Assembly: GCA_002343505.1 (NCBI GenBank)
Contig: DDQZ01000102.1
Span: 85,435-149,434 of the forward strand
Direction: 5' to 3'
DNA: 64,000 nucleotides
DNA from: Verrucomicrobiaceae bacterium UBA2429
GTDB lineage: Bacteria > Verrucomicrobiota > Verrucomicrobiia > Verrucomicrobiales > Verrucomicrobiaceae
Below are positions 26,078-33,770 of this stretch, one piece after another. The notes under the pieces are model-generated. The model was not told the origin of the DNA. It saw only the letters and a program-made list of their open reading frames with translations, and did no database searches. Both the position numbers and the translations under genes were made by a program. Numbering within the stretch: position 1 is the first letter of the stretch; every line of letters begins with the position of its first letter.

Positions 26078-26782
26078 GCCGAAGCTGCCCACCACTTTGG
26101 GAGCCTCGCCTTTTTTCAAAGTGAAGATCTCCGGACTGGCAGAATGAGTGTCGGCCCTCCAGCGTTCGTTGAGGTCCATCGTGTATTCCTCCAGCGCGTC
26201 CGGATCCGCCGGAAATACAAAGAGCGAGTGCCTGTCAGGCAGCGCCACCCAGATTTCCAGGCCGAAGAGTTTTTCGAAGGTCGCCGCCAGAGAGGGGGCT
26301 GTCACAAGCGATGCCATGAGCGGCCGCTCGCCGCGGTAAACGGCGTACAACACCCTGCCCTCGGCGTCCTTCACCAAGTCGGGCTGGATGTCTGCCAGCA
26401 GCCGGTCCGCGGTGGCTTTGGCGCGCACGGTGAAAGTCTCCGGGCTGATGCCCAGCTTTTGGAATTCTTCCTTGGAATAGGTCTGAATGCCAGGCACCTC
26501 GGCCACTTCACGAGCGGGAGAGAAGACGGTGTGGCGCGCGCCCTCGGGTTTGACGGAGTACTCGGTGCCCAGCACTCGCGGCTCCGGCAGCAGGACCAGG
26601 AGCTCCAGCTTGCGCGGCGCGGGAGCAGCGGCCGGCGCCGGCGCGGCCGCAGGCGCGGTAGTCGCGGCGGAGGCGGCGGTTGGAGCCGGGGCTGGGGAAG
26701 AAGGCGGCGAAACGGGCGCTGGAGTCTCCTGCGCCGGAAGCCCGGCGGCCAGCAGCAGGAGGATGTAAAGACGGTATGTCAT
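26072..26782 (-). CDS. Secreted protein of unknown function with Pro/Ala-rich linker
   Basis: 236 residues. A signal peptide (MTYRLYILLLLAAGLPAQE) is followed by about 40 residues of almost pure Ala/Pro linker, then a globular part with no family I recognise (LELLVLLPEPRVLGTEYSVKPEGARHTVFSPA through YTMDLNERWRADTHSASPEIFTLKKGE). The linker suggests a tethered or periplasm-spanning protein. The start is set by the signal peptide at 26782; the frame is open further upstream across the ruvA start. It is convergent with the sensor kinase gene and divergent from ruvA. Confidence 0.7.
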   Translation of the reverse strand: MTYRLYILLLLAAGLPAQETPAPVSPPSSPAPAPTAASAATTAPAAAPAPAAAPAPRKLELLVLLPEPRVLGTEYSVKPEGARHTVFSPAREVAEVPGIQTYSKEEFQKLGISPETFTVRAKATADRLLADIQPDLVKDAEGRVLYAVYRGERPLMASLVTAPSLAATFEKLFGLEIWVALPDRHSLFVFPADPDALEEYTMDLNERWRADTHSASPEIFTLKKGEAPKVVGSFGS

Positions 26783-26893
26783 GCCAGGAGCAGTTCCGCG
26801 TGGCTTGTGTGCGCGCGCGCTGCTCGTCATTTCGCGGACCAGCCTGCGCATCAAACCTCTTGCACTTAACATGCCTCCCGGCTTCATCAAGGC

Positions 26894-27508
26894 ATGATCG
26901 CTTTTCTGCGCGGAAAAATCACCTCCGCCCTGCCTCACCAGGCCGTGCTCGATGTCGCCGGCGTCGGTTATGCCGTGAACATCCCGCTTTCCACCTTCGA
27001 CAGACTGCCGCAATCCGGCACGGAGGCGACCCTGCTCACTCATCATCATGTGACGGAGCACGAGCATCTGCTGTTTGGCTTCCACACCGAGGAGGAGCGC
27101 GATTTATTCCGCCTGCTCATTGACCGCGTCTCCGGCATCGGGCCGAAGATGGCGCTCTCCGTGCTCAGCGGCATGCCCGTGCCCGCTTTCAAAGACGCCG
27201 TCATCCGAAGCGACACAGCCGCTCTTGCGCGCATCAAAGGCGTGGGAAAAAAAACCGCCGAGCGCATCGTGCTCGAGTTGAAGGACAAGGTCGGCGTCGT
27301 CACCGCCTGGCAGGCCGCCGAAGCCGCGCGCGGCGCTCATGATCCTCGCCAGGAGGCCGCCAGTGACGCGGTGCTCGGTCTCATCGCGCTGGGCTTCAAG
27401 CAGGCCGAGGCGCAAAAGGCCGTCACCGAGCTGCTCAAGCAGCCAGCCTTTGACACCGCCCCGCAGGCTGACAAGCTCATCCGCGAGGCGCTGCGGCTCT
27501 TGCAATAA
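26894..27508 (+). CDS. ruvA: Holliday junction branch-migration protein RuvA
   Basis: 204 residues. Domain I begins MIAFLRGKITSALPHQAVLDVAGVGYAVNIPLSTF; domain II holds the two helix-hairpin-helix motifs (LIDRVSGIGPKMALSVLSGM and LARIKGVGKKTAERIVLELKDK) that bind the four-way junction; domain III at the C-terminus (DAVLGLIALGFKQAEAQKAVTELL) contacts the RuvB motor. Normal length. ruvB and ruvC are not next to it. The mRNA would begin in the 111-bp gap to the divergent secreted-protein gene. Confidence 0.96.
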   Translation: MIAFLRGKITSALPHQAVLDVAGVGYAVNIPLSTFDRLPQSGTEATLLTHHHVTEHEHLLFGFHTEEERDLFRLLIDRVSGIGPKMALSVLSGMPVPAFKDAVIRSDTAALARIKGVGKKTAERIVLELKDKVGVVTAWQAAEAARGAHDPRQEAASDAVLGLIALGFKQAEAQKAVTELLKQPAFDTAPQADKLIREALRLLQ

Positions 27509-27550
27509 ATAGTCCCGCAGCCAGGCACTCCGCCCCATTGAGAGACACCC

Positions 27551-29944
27551 ATGCACCGACGCCCGCGCCATCACCGCCCGCAAGCGCCCAAGACTTCGAA
27601 GGCTCCCCCCGCAAAGCCGCTTGCCTCGCTCCTGGACGAGTGCCCTGAACTGCGCGCGGCAGACAGGGGGCCTCTGCCGCGCGAGTTTTGGAAAGCTCTG
27701 GATGAAAAACACGCGCCTCGGCCTGACTACCTTCTCTGGCGTGTGGTGCTCTCAGGCGGTCCCGCGCCCGCCGGCCTGCGGGAGGACGCCGCCGCGCTGG
27801 CGCTGCGCGCTTTAACTTCGCCCGATCCCTGCGTTGCCTTGGGGGCGCTCGTCTTGCTGCCGGGACTGAAAATCGAGCAAGTGCCGCCGCAAAGACTGGC
27901 CGTGCTGCCCGCCGCATTGATGAAAATGCGCGTCCCGTCCGGACAAAGGCTGGCGCATTGGCTGGCGGCGGGGAAGGCAGGCGGGACAACCGCGCCCGAG
28001 GGGGCGCTGCGTCTGGCTGAGTTGGAGGAGATCTTGCGAACCGACCCTTCCTGGAAGCCTGGCCGCGCGCCTGATCCTGGATTCCTCGCCTCCGCGATGA
28101 GTCCCGTGCCCGCCGCCAAGGCCGCGCGCTGGCTGGCGGCGCAGATTCACAGCGAAACCCGCCGACTCCGGCAAAATGCGGAGACCCTTGCGGCACAGGC
28201 AGACTGGCATCTCACCACCTGGCTGCTGCTGCGCGACTCGCGCCCGGCCCATGCGCCCGCGCTGCCTGCAGAGGTGGAGGCGCTGCTCAATGCCGCCTCC
28301 GCGTCCCGTCTGAACAACCGGCCTTTGGAGGCCGCGCGCTGGACGGCTCTGGCGCTCCATCTGCTCCCGCCACGCGTTCCGGAAATACTCCTCCAGCGCG
28401 CTCGTGTGGCCGCCTGGAGCCTGGCCGAGGCCGGCATCGAGGCGCCTGCCGGTCTCGGTGTGTCTTTGGACGACCTGCCTTTCCCCGGTGAAAACCCCGG
28501 CACTCCCAAAGGCAGGGAGGTGGCGGCCCTTTTCCACGATCCGGAGGATGCCTCCCTTGCTTGTCTGGCGCGCGCTACCGCGAATGATCCCGACTGGTCA
28601 TCGCTCGCGGCGGCAGGAGTGGAACTGCATCATCCGCTGGCCGCGCTGGCCTGGGCGGCCAGAAAAGCCCAGTCGCATCATTTGAAAAAACAGCACGCCC
28701 TGCTGGATGCCGCAGCCCGTCTCGCCGCGCGTCATCACTGCCTCGGCAGCCAGGGTAAAATCCTCGCCCAATGGCCGGGCGGCGCCACGGCGGTGCTGGA
28801 CTACGCGCGAGCCCTGCGCCTGAGCCTGCGGCAGATGCCCTACCTCCGGGATGCCGCGGCCTGGGAGCGCATGACCTCATGCCTGCGCGCCGCATGGGGC
28901 CGCCTTGAGCCGGAGGCCATCACGGATCCGGAGGATGTGTTTTTCATTCACGAAACCCTGCTCGACCGTGAGGTAACCACGCTGCGCCGCCTCCCCCATG
29001 CCCTGCGCGGGAACGCCTTGCGGCACCCGCACAGCCGCCGGGCACCCTCGGCACTGGTGCGGGAACTCGCGTCGGAACCGAAATTATTGCGCCAGTTGGA
29101 GCATCAACGCCGCTTGGAGCTTTGGGAGATCGCCGCCGCGTTGCGCGAGCGCGCGGGTCTCGCTAACACCGTGTGGGTGAGCCTCGCCAGCGTCGGCGAA
29201 CCCGGCTGCGGCCGCTTCAGCCTGCTTGTTTTAGGCCGCGAGGGACGCAGGCACATCATGGGCCGCCTTCGCTCCGGCACGGACGGCCTCCCGGACATGG
29301 CGCCGCTGGCAGCGGAAATCGCGCGCTCCATCCGCATCGCCGCGCCGGACGCCTCATGGGTTTTGCTGGCCGCCGACAGCGGATGGCAGCGAATTCCATG
29401 GACGGGGCTTTTTCACCAGGAAGGTCTGGATGTGATGATCGCGCTGCTTCCCGGATGGGAATGGGCCTTCCGCGTCATGCGCGAGCCCGGGCTGGAGCAA
29501 CCGCCACCCGCGCGTGTGCTGCTGCCGGAAAACATGCCGCCTCCAGAGGCCGTTCCCGCTTTGCCAGCCGGCAAGGATTCGAGCCATGCCTGCCTCCTGC
29601 TCTCCGGCGCGGAGATGTGCGATGCCTCCACACGCTGGCACCCACTGCCAGCGCAAGAGCAGGAGAAGCCTCTCTACTCCCTCAGCCTGGGTTCGCATCC
29701 GCTGGTCATCTCCATGAGCGTGTTGAAGCCTGGCTCGCTGCGGGACGATCTCGTCCGCCAGTGCCTGGCGCAGTCCACCCTCCGCGTGCTGGCACCCGCT
29801 CGACCGCTGACGAAGGACGAGGCGGCGCTGTATGAAACCCATGCCGCCGGCGGCGATCCCGCGGCCCCTCTGGAAAGCCGCCTGCTTCGCGCCCTGCCGG
29901 ACGCCTGGCTATTGCACGGCCTGCCGTCACTCTGCGAGCACTGA
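27551..29944 (+). CDS. Large protein of unknown function (possible CHAT-like C-terminal domain)
   Basis: 797 residues, no signal peptide or membrane helix, very rich in Ala, Leu, Arg and Pro. The N-terminal 550 residues are mostly alpha-helical and may be TPR-like helical pairs (ARWTALALHLLPPRVPEILLQRARVAAWSLAEA). In the last 250 residues VWVSLASVGEPGCGRFSLLVLG and SWVLLAADSGWQRIPWTGLFHQEGLDVMIALLPGWEW resemble the beginning of a CHAT caspase-like fold, but no His/Cys dyad can be pointed to, so it may be degenerate or something else. It lies between ruvA and prs, 42 bp after ruvA. I do not recognise a family with certainty. Confidence 0.6.
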   Translation: MHRRPRHHRPQAPKTSKAPPAKPLASLLDECPELRAADRGPLPREFWKALDEKHAPRPDYLLWRVVLSGGPAPAGLREDAAALALRALTSPDPCVALGALVLLPGLKIEQVPPQRLAVLPAALMKMRVPSGQRLAHWLAAGKAGGTTAPEGALRLAELEEILRTDPSWKPGRAPDPGFLASAMSPVPAAKAARWLAAQIHSETRRLRQNAETLAAQADWHLTTWLLLRDSRPAHAPALPAEVEALLNAASASRLNNRPLEAARWTALALHLLPPRVPEILLQRARVAAWSLAEAGIEAPAGLGVSLDDLPFPGENPGTPKGREVAALFHDPEDASLACLARATANDPDWSSLAAAGVELHHPLAALAWAARKAQSHHLKKQHALLDAAARLAARHHCLGSQGKILAQWPGGATAVLDYARALRLSLRQMPYLRDAAAWERMTSCLRAAWGRLEPEAITDPEDVFFIHETLLDREVTTLRRLPHALRGNALRHPHSRRAPSALVRELASEPKLLRQLEHQRRLELWEIAAALRERAGLANTVWVSLASVGEPGCGRFSLLVLGREGRRHIMGRLRSGTDGLPDMAPLAAEIARSIRIAAPDASWVLLAADSGWQRIPWTGLFHQEGLDVMIALLPGWEWAFRVMREPGLEQPPPARVLLPENMPPPEAVPALPAGKDSSHACLLLSGAEMCDASTRWHPLPAQEQEKPLYSLSLGSHPLVISMSVLKPGSLRDDLVRQCLAQSTLRVLAPARPLTKDEAALYETHAAGGDPAAPLESRLLRALPDAWLLHGLPSLCEH

Positions 29945-30097
29945 GAGATGGATGACTGCGGACAAAGCGGCATGGACGATGTGATTCGGACTTTGACAAC
30001 CAAAGGCATCGCACAGCCCGTCCGGGCGGCTTTCTGGTCTCTGCCACCCGCCTCTTGATTTCCTCGTTGAATCCGCCTAACGAGACGGGCCGCTCCC

Positions 30098-31030
30098 ATG
30101 AACGAACAACTGAAGATCCTCAGCGGATCCGCCCATCCCGAACTCGCCAAGCTCATCTGCCAGCACCTGGGCGCCAATCTCTGTGATGCCACGCTGACCA
30201 CTTTTCCGGACGGCGAAACCTTTGTGCAGATCAAGGAGAACATCCGCGGCGGGGACATCTTCATCGTCCAGCCCACCTGCCCGCCGACGAACCAGAACCT
30301 CATGGAGCTGCTCATCATGGTGGACGCCGTGCGCCGCGCCAGCGCCCACCGTATCACCGCCGTGCTGCCGTTTTTTGGCTACGCCCGCCAGGACCGCAAG
30401 GACCGCCCGCGCGTGCCCATCACCGCCAAGCTGGTGGCGAACCTCCTCGTCGCCAGCGGCGTGCATCGCGTGCTCACCGTGGACCTGCACGCCGGGCAGA
30501 TTCAGGGCTTTTTTGACATTCCCGTGGACCACCTCTACGCCGCTCCCGTGCTGATGAAGGCCATCCGTGAGCGCGGGATCGGCGATCTCGTCGTCGTCTC
30601 GCCCGATGTCGGCGGCATCAAGATGACCCATGCCTACGCCAAAGCGCTGAACGCCCCCATGGCCATCGTCGCCAAAAACCGCGTCAGCGCCGAGGAGGTG
30701 GAGGCTCTCAATGTCATCGGCGACGTGGCGGGAAAAAACGTCCTGCTCGTGGACGACCTCACCGAGACCGCCGGCACCCTCACCGCCGCCGCCGACCTGC
30801 TGCTCAAGCATGGGGCCGGCAAAATCTACGCCGGCGTCTCCCACGCCGTGCTTGGCGAGAAGGGCAAGGCGCGCATCGCCGAGTCGCCCATCATCGAACT
30901 CTTCGCCACGAACTCCGTGCCGCAGGCCGCGGGTGAAAAAGTCACCACGCTCGACATCTCCGGACTGCTGGCCCAGGCCATTCTGCGCATCCATAACAAC
31001 GAGTCCGTCACTTCTCTCTTTGACATCTAG
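30098..31030 (+). CDS. prs: Ribose-phosphate pyrophosphokinase
   Basis: 310 residues. Makes PRPP from ribose 5-phosphate and ATP for nucleotide, histidine and tryptophan synthesis. Motifs: the ATP loop around FPDGETFVQIKENIRGGDIFIVQ, the flexible loop FFGYARQDRKDRPRVPI, the divalent-ion site VDLHAGQIQGFFDIPVDHLYA, and the PRPP loop VLLVDDLTETAGTL (usually DDMIDTAGT). Full length, bacterial class I. It is followed by a terminator-like hairpin and then rplY, pth and rpsF, the common bacterial prs-rplY-pth arrangement. Confidence 0.96.
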   Translation: MNEQLKILSGSAHPELAKLICQHLGANLCDATLTTFPDGETFVQIKENIRGGDIFIVQPTCPPTNQNLMELLIMVDAVRRASAHRITAVLPFFGYARQDRKDRPRVPITAKLVANLLVASGVHRVLTVDLHAGQIQGFFDIPVDHLYAAPVLMKAIRERGIGDLVVVSPDVGGIKMTHAYAKALNAPMAIVAKNRVSAEEVEALNVIGDVAGKNVLLVDDLTETAGTLTAAADLLLKHGAGKIYAGVSHAVLGEKGKARIAESPIIELFATNSVPQAAGEKVTTLDISGLLAQAILRIHNNESVTSLFDI

Positions 31031-31031
31031 G

Positions 31032-31058
31032 AAAGGGCGGCTACTCTCCCGGCCCTTT
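31032..31058 (+). terminator. Terminator-like hairpin between prs and rplY
   Basis: AAAGGGC at 31032-31038 pairs with GCCCTTT at 31052-31058, with GG/CC pairing further out past one bulged T. The T-run is short and partly in the stem, so termination is probably partial, letting some prs transcripts read into rplY. Confidence 0.45.
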
Positions 31059-31092
31059 TCCTCAAAACGACTGTTCATAGGAGCAAACGACC

Positions 31093-31725
31093 ATGGCCAA
31101 AATCCTCGACATCCAAGCCGAGCCGCGCGCGAGCGTCGGCACCACCGCCGTCAACCGGCTGCGCAAATCCGGCGTCATTCCCGGCGTCATCTATGGCCGC
31201 AAAACGGCCCCGTCGAATGTTCAGGTGGACCGCAAGACATTCACCAAGCTGCTGGAAAGCAGCGCCTCGGACAACATTCTTGTCAGCCTCAAAATGGGCG
31301 CGGATTCCCAGCTCGCCCTCGTCCAGGAAGTGCAGCACGACCATCTGCGCGGCGGCATTCTTCATGTGGACTTCCACGCCGTCGCAATGGACGAGGAAAT
31401 TCATGCGCAGGTGCCCGTCGTGCTCGTCGGTGAATCCCCCGGCGCCAAGCTGGGCGGTCTGGTGGAAATCTTCCACCACAACATCGAGGTGCGCTGCCTG
31501 CCCAAAGACCTGCCCGAGTCCATTGACATTGATGTCACCAGCCTTGACCTCGGAAACAGCGTCAACGTTGGCGATCTGAAACTGCCGGAGGGCGTCCGCG
31601 CCGTGCTCGCCGCCGACGTGCTCGTCCTTCACTGCGAGGCTCCGAAAGTGGCTGAGGAAGCTCCGGCTGCCGCGGCCGCACCCGCTGCCGCCGCGCCGGC
31701 ACCCGCCGCTGCCGCGAAGAAGTAA
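31093..31725 (+). CDS. rplY: 50S ribosomal protein bL25 (long, CTC type)
   Basis: 210 residues. Binds 5S rRNA in the large subunit. The N-terminal L25 domain (ASVGTTAVNRLRKSGVIPGVIYGRK) is followed by the TL5/CTC beta domain (VPVVLVGESPGAKLGGLVEIFHHNIEVRCLPKDLPESIDIDVTSLDLG), as in Thermus TL5. It ends in a low-complexity Ala/Pro tail of about 35 residues (PAAAAAPAAAAPAPAAAA), a common but unstructured feature. ATAGGAGC upstream at 31077-31084 gives a clear Shine-Dalgarno, unlike most genes in this window. Confidence 0.95.
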   Translation: MAKILDIQAEPRASVGTTAVNRLRKSGVIPGVIYGRKTAPSNVQVDRKTFTKLLESSASDNILVSLKMGADSQLALVQEVQHDHLRGGILHVDFHAVAMDEEIHAQVPVVLVGESPGAKLGGLVEIFHHNIEVRCLPKDLPESIDIDVTSLDLGNSVNVGDLKLPEGVRAVLAADVLVLHCEAPKVAEEAPAAAAAPAAAAPAPAAAAKK

Positions 31726-31759
31726 TCCCGGACAGGCAGCCTGAGACAGCGCCCCAGCA

Positions 31760-32392
31760 GTGACCGGAGATGCCACAGCACCCGCCACCACCGAGGCGCA
31801 GACACCGAGGCTGATCGTCGGATTGGGAAACCCAGGACCGGAATACCGCAACACCCGTCACAACGCAGGCTTCATGGTCTTGGATGAACTGGCTGGTAGA
31901 ATGGGCGCCTCTTTCGCGGAGGAGAGCCGCTTTCACGGCCTCGTCGCCAAATTCTCCGGCGGCTGGCTGCTCAAGCCCCGGACCTTCATGAACGACAGCG
32001 GCCGCAGCGTGGCGGCGCTGGCGCGTTTCCACAAAATCAGCCCCGCCGAGACGCTCGTTGTCCACGATGATGTGGACCTGGCCCTTGGCGCTTTGAAATT
32101 CCGCCAGTCCGGCTCCGCCGCGGGTCACAACGGCATCAAGTCCCTCATCCAGCATCTAGGCACCCAGGCATTCCCGCGCCTCAAAGTCGGCATCGGCTCC
32201 GCCACCGGCAGGCCGGCGGGGGAGCGCCTTGCCGGGCATGTCCTCGGCGGCTTCCGCCCGGAGGAGTGGGTGGAAATGCAAATCTCCATCCAGCGCGCCG
32301 CCGATGCCGTCATGCGCGCCTTGCATTCCGGCCTTGCCGCCGCCATGAATCTTTTCAACCAGAAACCCAGCACACCCCAGACACCCCAATGA
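31760..32392 (+). CDS. pth: Peptidyl-tRNA hydrolase
   Basis: 210 residues from a GTG start. Recycles peptidyl-tRNA. Motifs: LIVGLGNPGPEYRNTRHNAGFMVLDELA with the catalytic histidine in RHNAGF, KPRTFMNDSGRSV with the Asn that positions substrate, VVHDDVDLALGALKFRQSGSAAGHNGIKSL with the second conserved Asp and Asn. The N-terminal 15 residues before RLIVGLGNPG are Thr/Ala-rich and may not be translated. The stop overlaps the rpsF start by 4 bp. Confidence 0.95.
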   Translation: MTGDATAPATTEAQTPRLIVGLGNPGPEYRNTRHNAGFMVLDELAGRMGASFAEESRFHGLVAKFSGGWLLKPRTFMNDSGRSVAALARFHKISPAETLVVHDDVDLALGALKFRQSGSAAGHNGIKSLIQHLGTQAFPRLKVGIGSATGRPAGERLAGHVLGGFRPEEWVEMQISIQRAADAVMRALHSGLAAAMNLFNQKPSTPQTPQ

Positions 32393-32679
32393 AGCGCAAA
32401 TACGAAGCCTTGATCGTCCTCGACATGAAGGGCAAAGAAGAAACCGTGGAAGACCTCGTCAACGGCATCGGCCGCGAAATGGAAAAGGCCGGAGCCAAAC
32501 TTGAGGAGATTGACCGCCTCGGCAAACGCCAGTTCCCGCACAATCCCCGCCATGTCGAGAGCGGCTACTTCGTGAACTTCAAGATCGAGGCCGACAATGC
32601 GGCCCTCGACAGCATGCGCGCGAAGTTCAAGCTCAACGAAAACGTTTACCAGCAGTACTACCAGCGCCGGGAAGAGTAG
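32389..32679 (+). CDS. rpsF: 30S ribosomal protein bS6
   Basis: 96 residues: KRKYEALIVLDMKGKEETVEDLVNGIGREMEKAGAKLEEIDRLGKRQF and GYFVNFKIEADNAALDSMRAKFKLNENVYQQYY match the bS6 fold that packs against uS18 in the small subunit. Translation is coupled to pth through an ATGA overlap at 32389-32392. rpsR, ssb or rplI, its usual followers, are absent: a terminator comes next and then the broken comM. Confidence 0.95.
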   Translation: MKRKYEALIVLDMKGKEETVEDLVNGIGREMEKAGAKLEEIDRLGKRQFPHNPRHVESGYFVNFKIEADNAALDSMRAKFKLNENVYQQYYQRREE

Positions 32680-32727
32680 GCCCGGATCGTGCTCGCGCGC
32701 AGCCTCCGGCAATGCGCCAGGAATTTC

Positions 32728-32765
32728 GAGGAGATGCCCGCCTGTGGCGGTCGTCTCCTCTTTTT
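32728..32765 (+). terminator. Strong intrinsic terminator of the rpsF operon
   Basis: GAGGAGA (32728-32734) pairs with TCTCCTC (32754-32760), with an inner CCGCC/GGCGG stem and a TGT loop, followed directly by five T. This ends the prs-rplY-pth-rpsF transcription unit 49 bp after the stop codon of rpsF. Confidence 0.88.
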
Positions 32766-32801
32766 ATCAGCTGACTGGCGCGTCCGCCCGCATCAAGAAA
32801 G

Positions 32802-33290
32802 TCAGGCCCAAAGATTGCGGTCCAGCGTGCGGTAGCCCACGGCTTCGAGGACGCAGTCGGAGTCTATTTTTTCCAGGCCCTTCAAGTCCGCGAGAGTTCG
32901 GGCCACTTTGAGGATGCGGTCGTGGGCGCGGGCGCTGAAGCTCATCGCGCCCATCTGGTGCTCCAGGATGGCGGCGCCCTCGGCATCCAGCTCGCAGTGT
33001 TTTTTGATCAGGCGCGGAGTCATGTGGCTGTTGGTATGCACGCCCTTCTGGCCGCGAAAGCGCTCCGCCTCCACGGCGCGCGCCCGCTCCACCCGGGCGC
33101 GGATTTCGGCTGAGGACTCCCCCGGCTCGGCGTTTGCCAGCGCCTTGTAGTCCACCAGCGGCACCTCGACATGCAGGTCTATGCGGTCGAGCAAAGGGCC
33201 GCTGATGCGCTGGCGGTATTTTTGGATCATCGGCGGGCTGCACCGGCACTCGCGCTTGCGGTCGCCATAAAAACCGCATTGGCATGGATA
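32802..33290 (-). pseudogene. comM: Truncated 3' part of host comM (Mg chelatase-like branch-migration helicase)
   Basis: From the stop at 32802 the frame encodes an intact ComM C-terminus ([57 protein letters not shown]), about 162 residues or the last third of the protein. Similarity to ComM stops abruptly at the codons for A-M-x-PCQCG (33277-33292); what lies beyond is the antisense of an HTH gene. By eye about three quarters of its residues match the full-length copy at 33771. Base composition is as high-GC as the core genes to its left, so this is the host allele cut by the insertion. The Walker motifs are lost, so the product could not be active. Confidence 0.9.
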
Positions 33291-33315
33291 CATTGCCAAT
33301 TTTCCGGGTGGCAAT
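33278..33315. other. Putative attachment site (element end) inside comM
   Basis: Exactly where comM similarity ends, ATTGGCA (33278-33284) and TGCCAAT (33294-33300) form a perfect 7-bp inverted repeat around a 9-bp centre, and a third related copy TGGCAAT follows at 33309-33315. Paired arms of this size around a short overlap region are typical of tyrosine-recombinase core sites. The matching place in the second comM (34246-34262) differs at four of 17 bases. The other element end is not visible, so the direct repeat expected there could not be checked. Confidence 0.55.
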
Positions 33316-33769
33316 CCGGGCACCGCTACGTTGCCTCGGTCTCCACGAGAAGAAGACGAAAGGCTACCCGGTGGCACCGAAGAGCCTCGCCGAGCACTTG
33401 CGGAGGCGGCGGCTCGACCTCGGGCTAACCCAGGAACAGGCGGGGGCACGGTTTGGAATCTCATTCACGGCTTACAACGGGTGGGAGGGCAGCCGGGTTT
33501 CGCCAGGTATCGGGAAATGGCCGCTGATTTTCGACTTCCTCGGCTATGACCCCTCACCACCTCGCTGTGACACTTTTGCGGCGGCGGTTTCGGCGCTGAG
33601 ACGCCGCCTCGGGCTGGACAAACACCACTTCGCCAAGCGTGTCGGGGTGGATGTGAAGTCGGTGCGGAACTGGGAGTCTGGCAAGACGACTCCTTTCCGG
33701 AAGGTTCGAAATGTATTGATGCAACTTGGGCCTGAGTTGACTGCGCTCGCATCGCCAGAGCACCGTTGA
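33284..33769 (+). CDS. Small DNA-binding protein with two XRE-like HTH motifs
   Basis: 161 residues. First HTH: SLAEHLRRRRLDLGLTQEQAGARFGISFTAYNGWEGSR; then KWPLIFDFLGYDP; second HTH: AAAVSALRRRLGLDKHHFAKRVGVDVKSVRNWESGK. Short proteins with this double layout (MxTLP-type start, then RRRLDLGL) are common next to mobile elements; they could regulate excision or the neighbouring genes. The ATG at 33284 lies inside the putative attachment core, so integration or excision would change its leader. Its stop is one base away from the stop of the convergent full-length comM. Confidence 0.8.
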   Translation: MDTLPIFRVAIRAPLRCLGLHEKKTKGYPVAPKSLAEHLRRRRLDLGLTQEQAGARFGISFTAYNGWEGSRVSPGIGKWPLIFDFLGYDPSPPRCDTFAAAVSALRRRLGLDKHHFAKRVGVDVKSVRNWESGKTTPFRKVRNVLMQLGPELTALASPEHR

Positions 33770-33770
33770 T

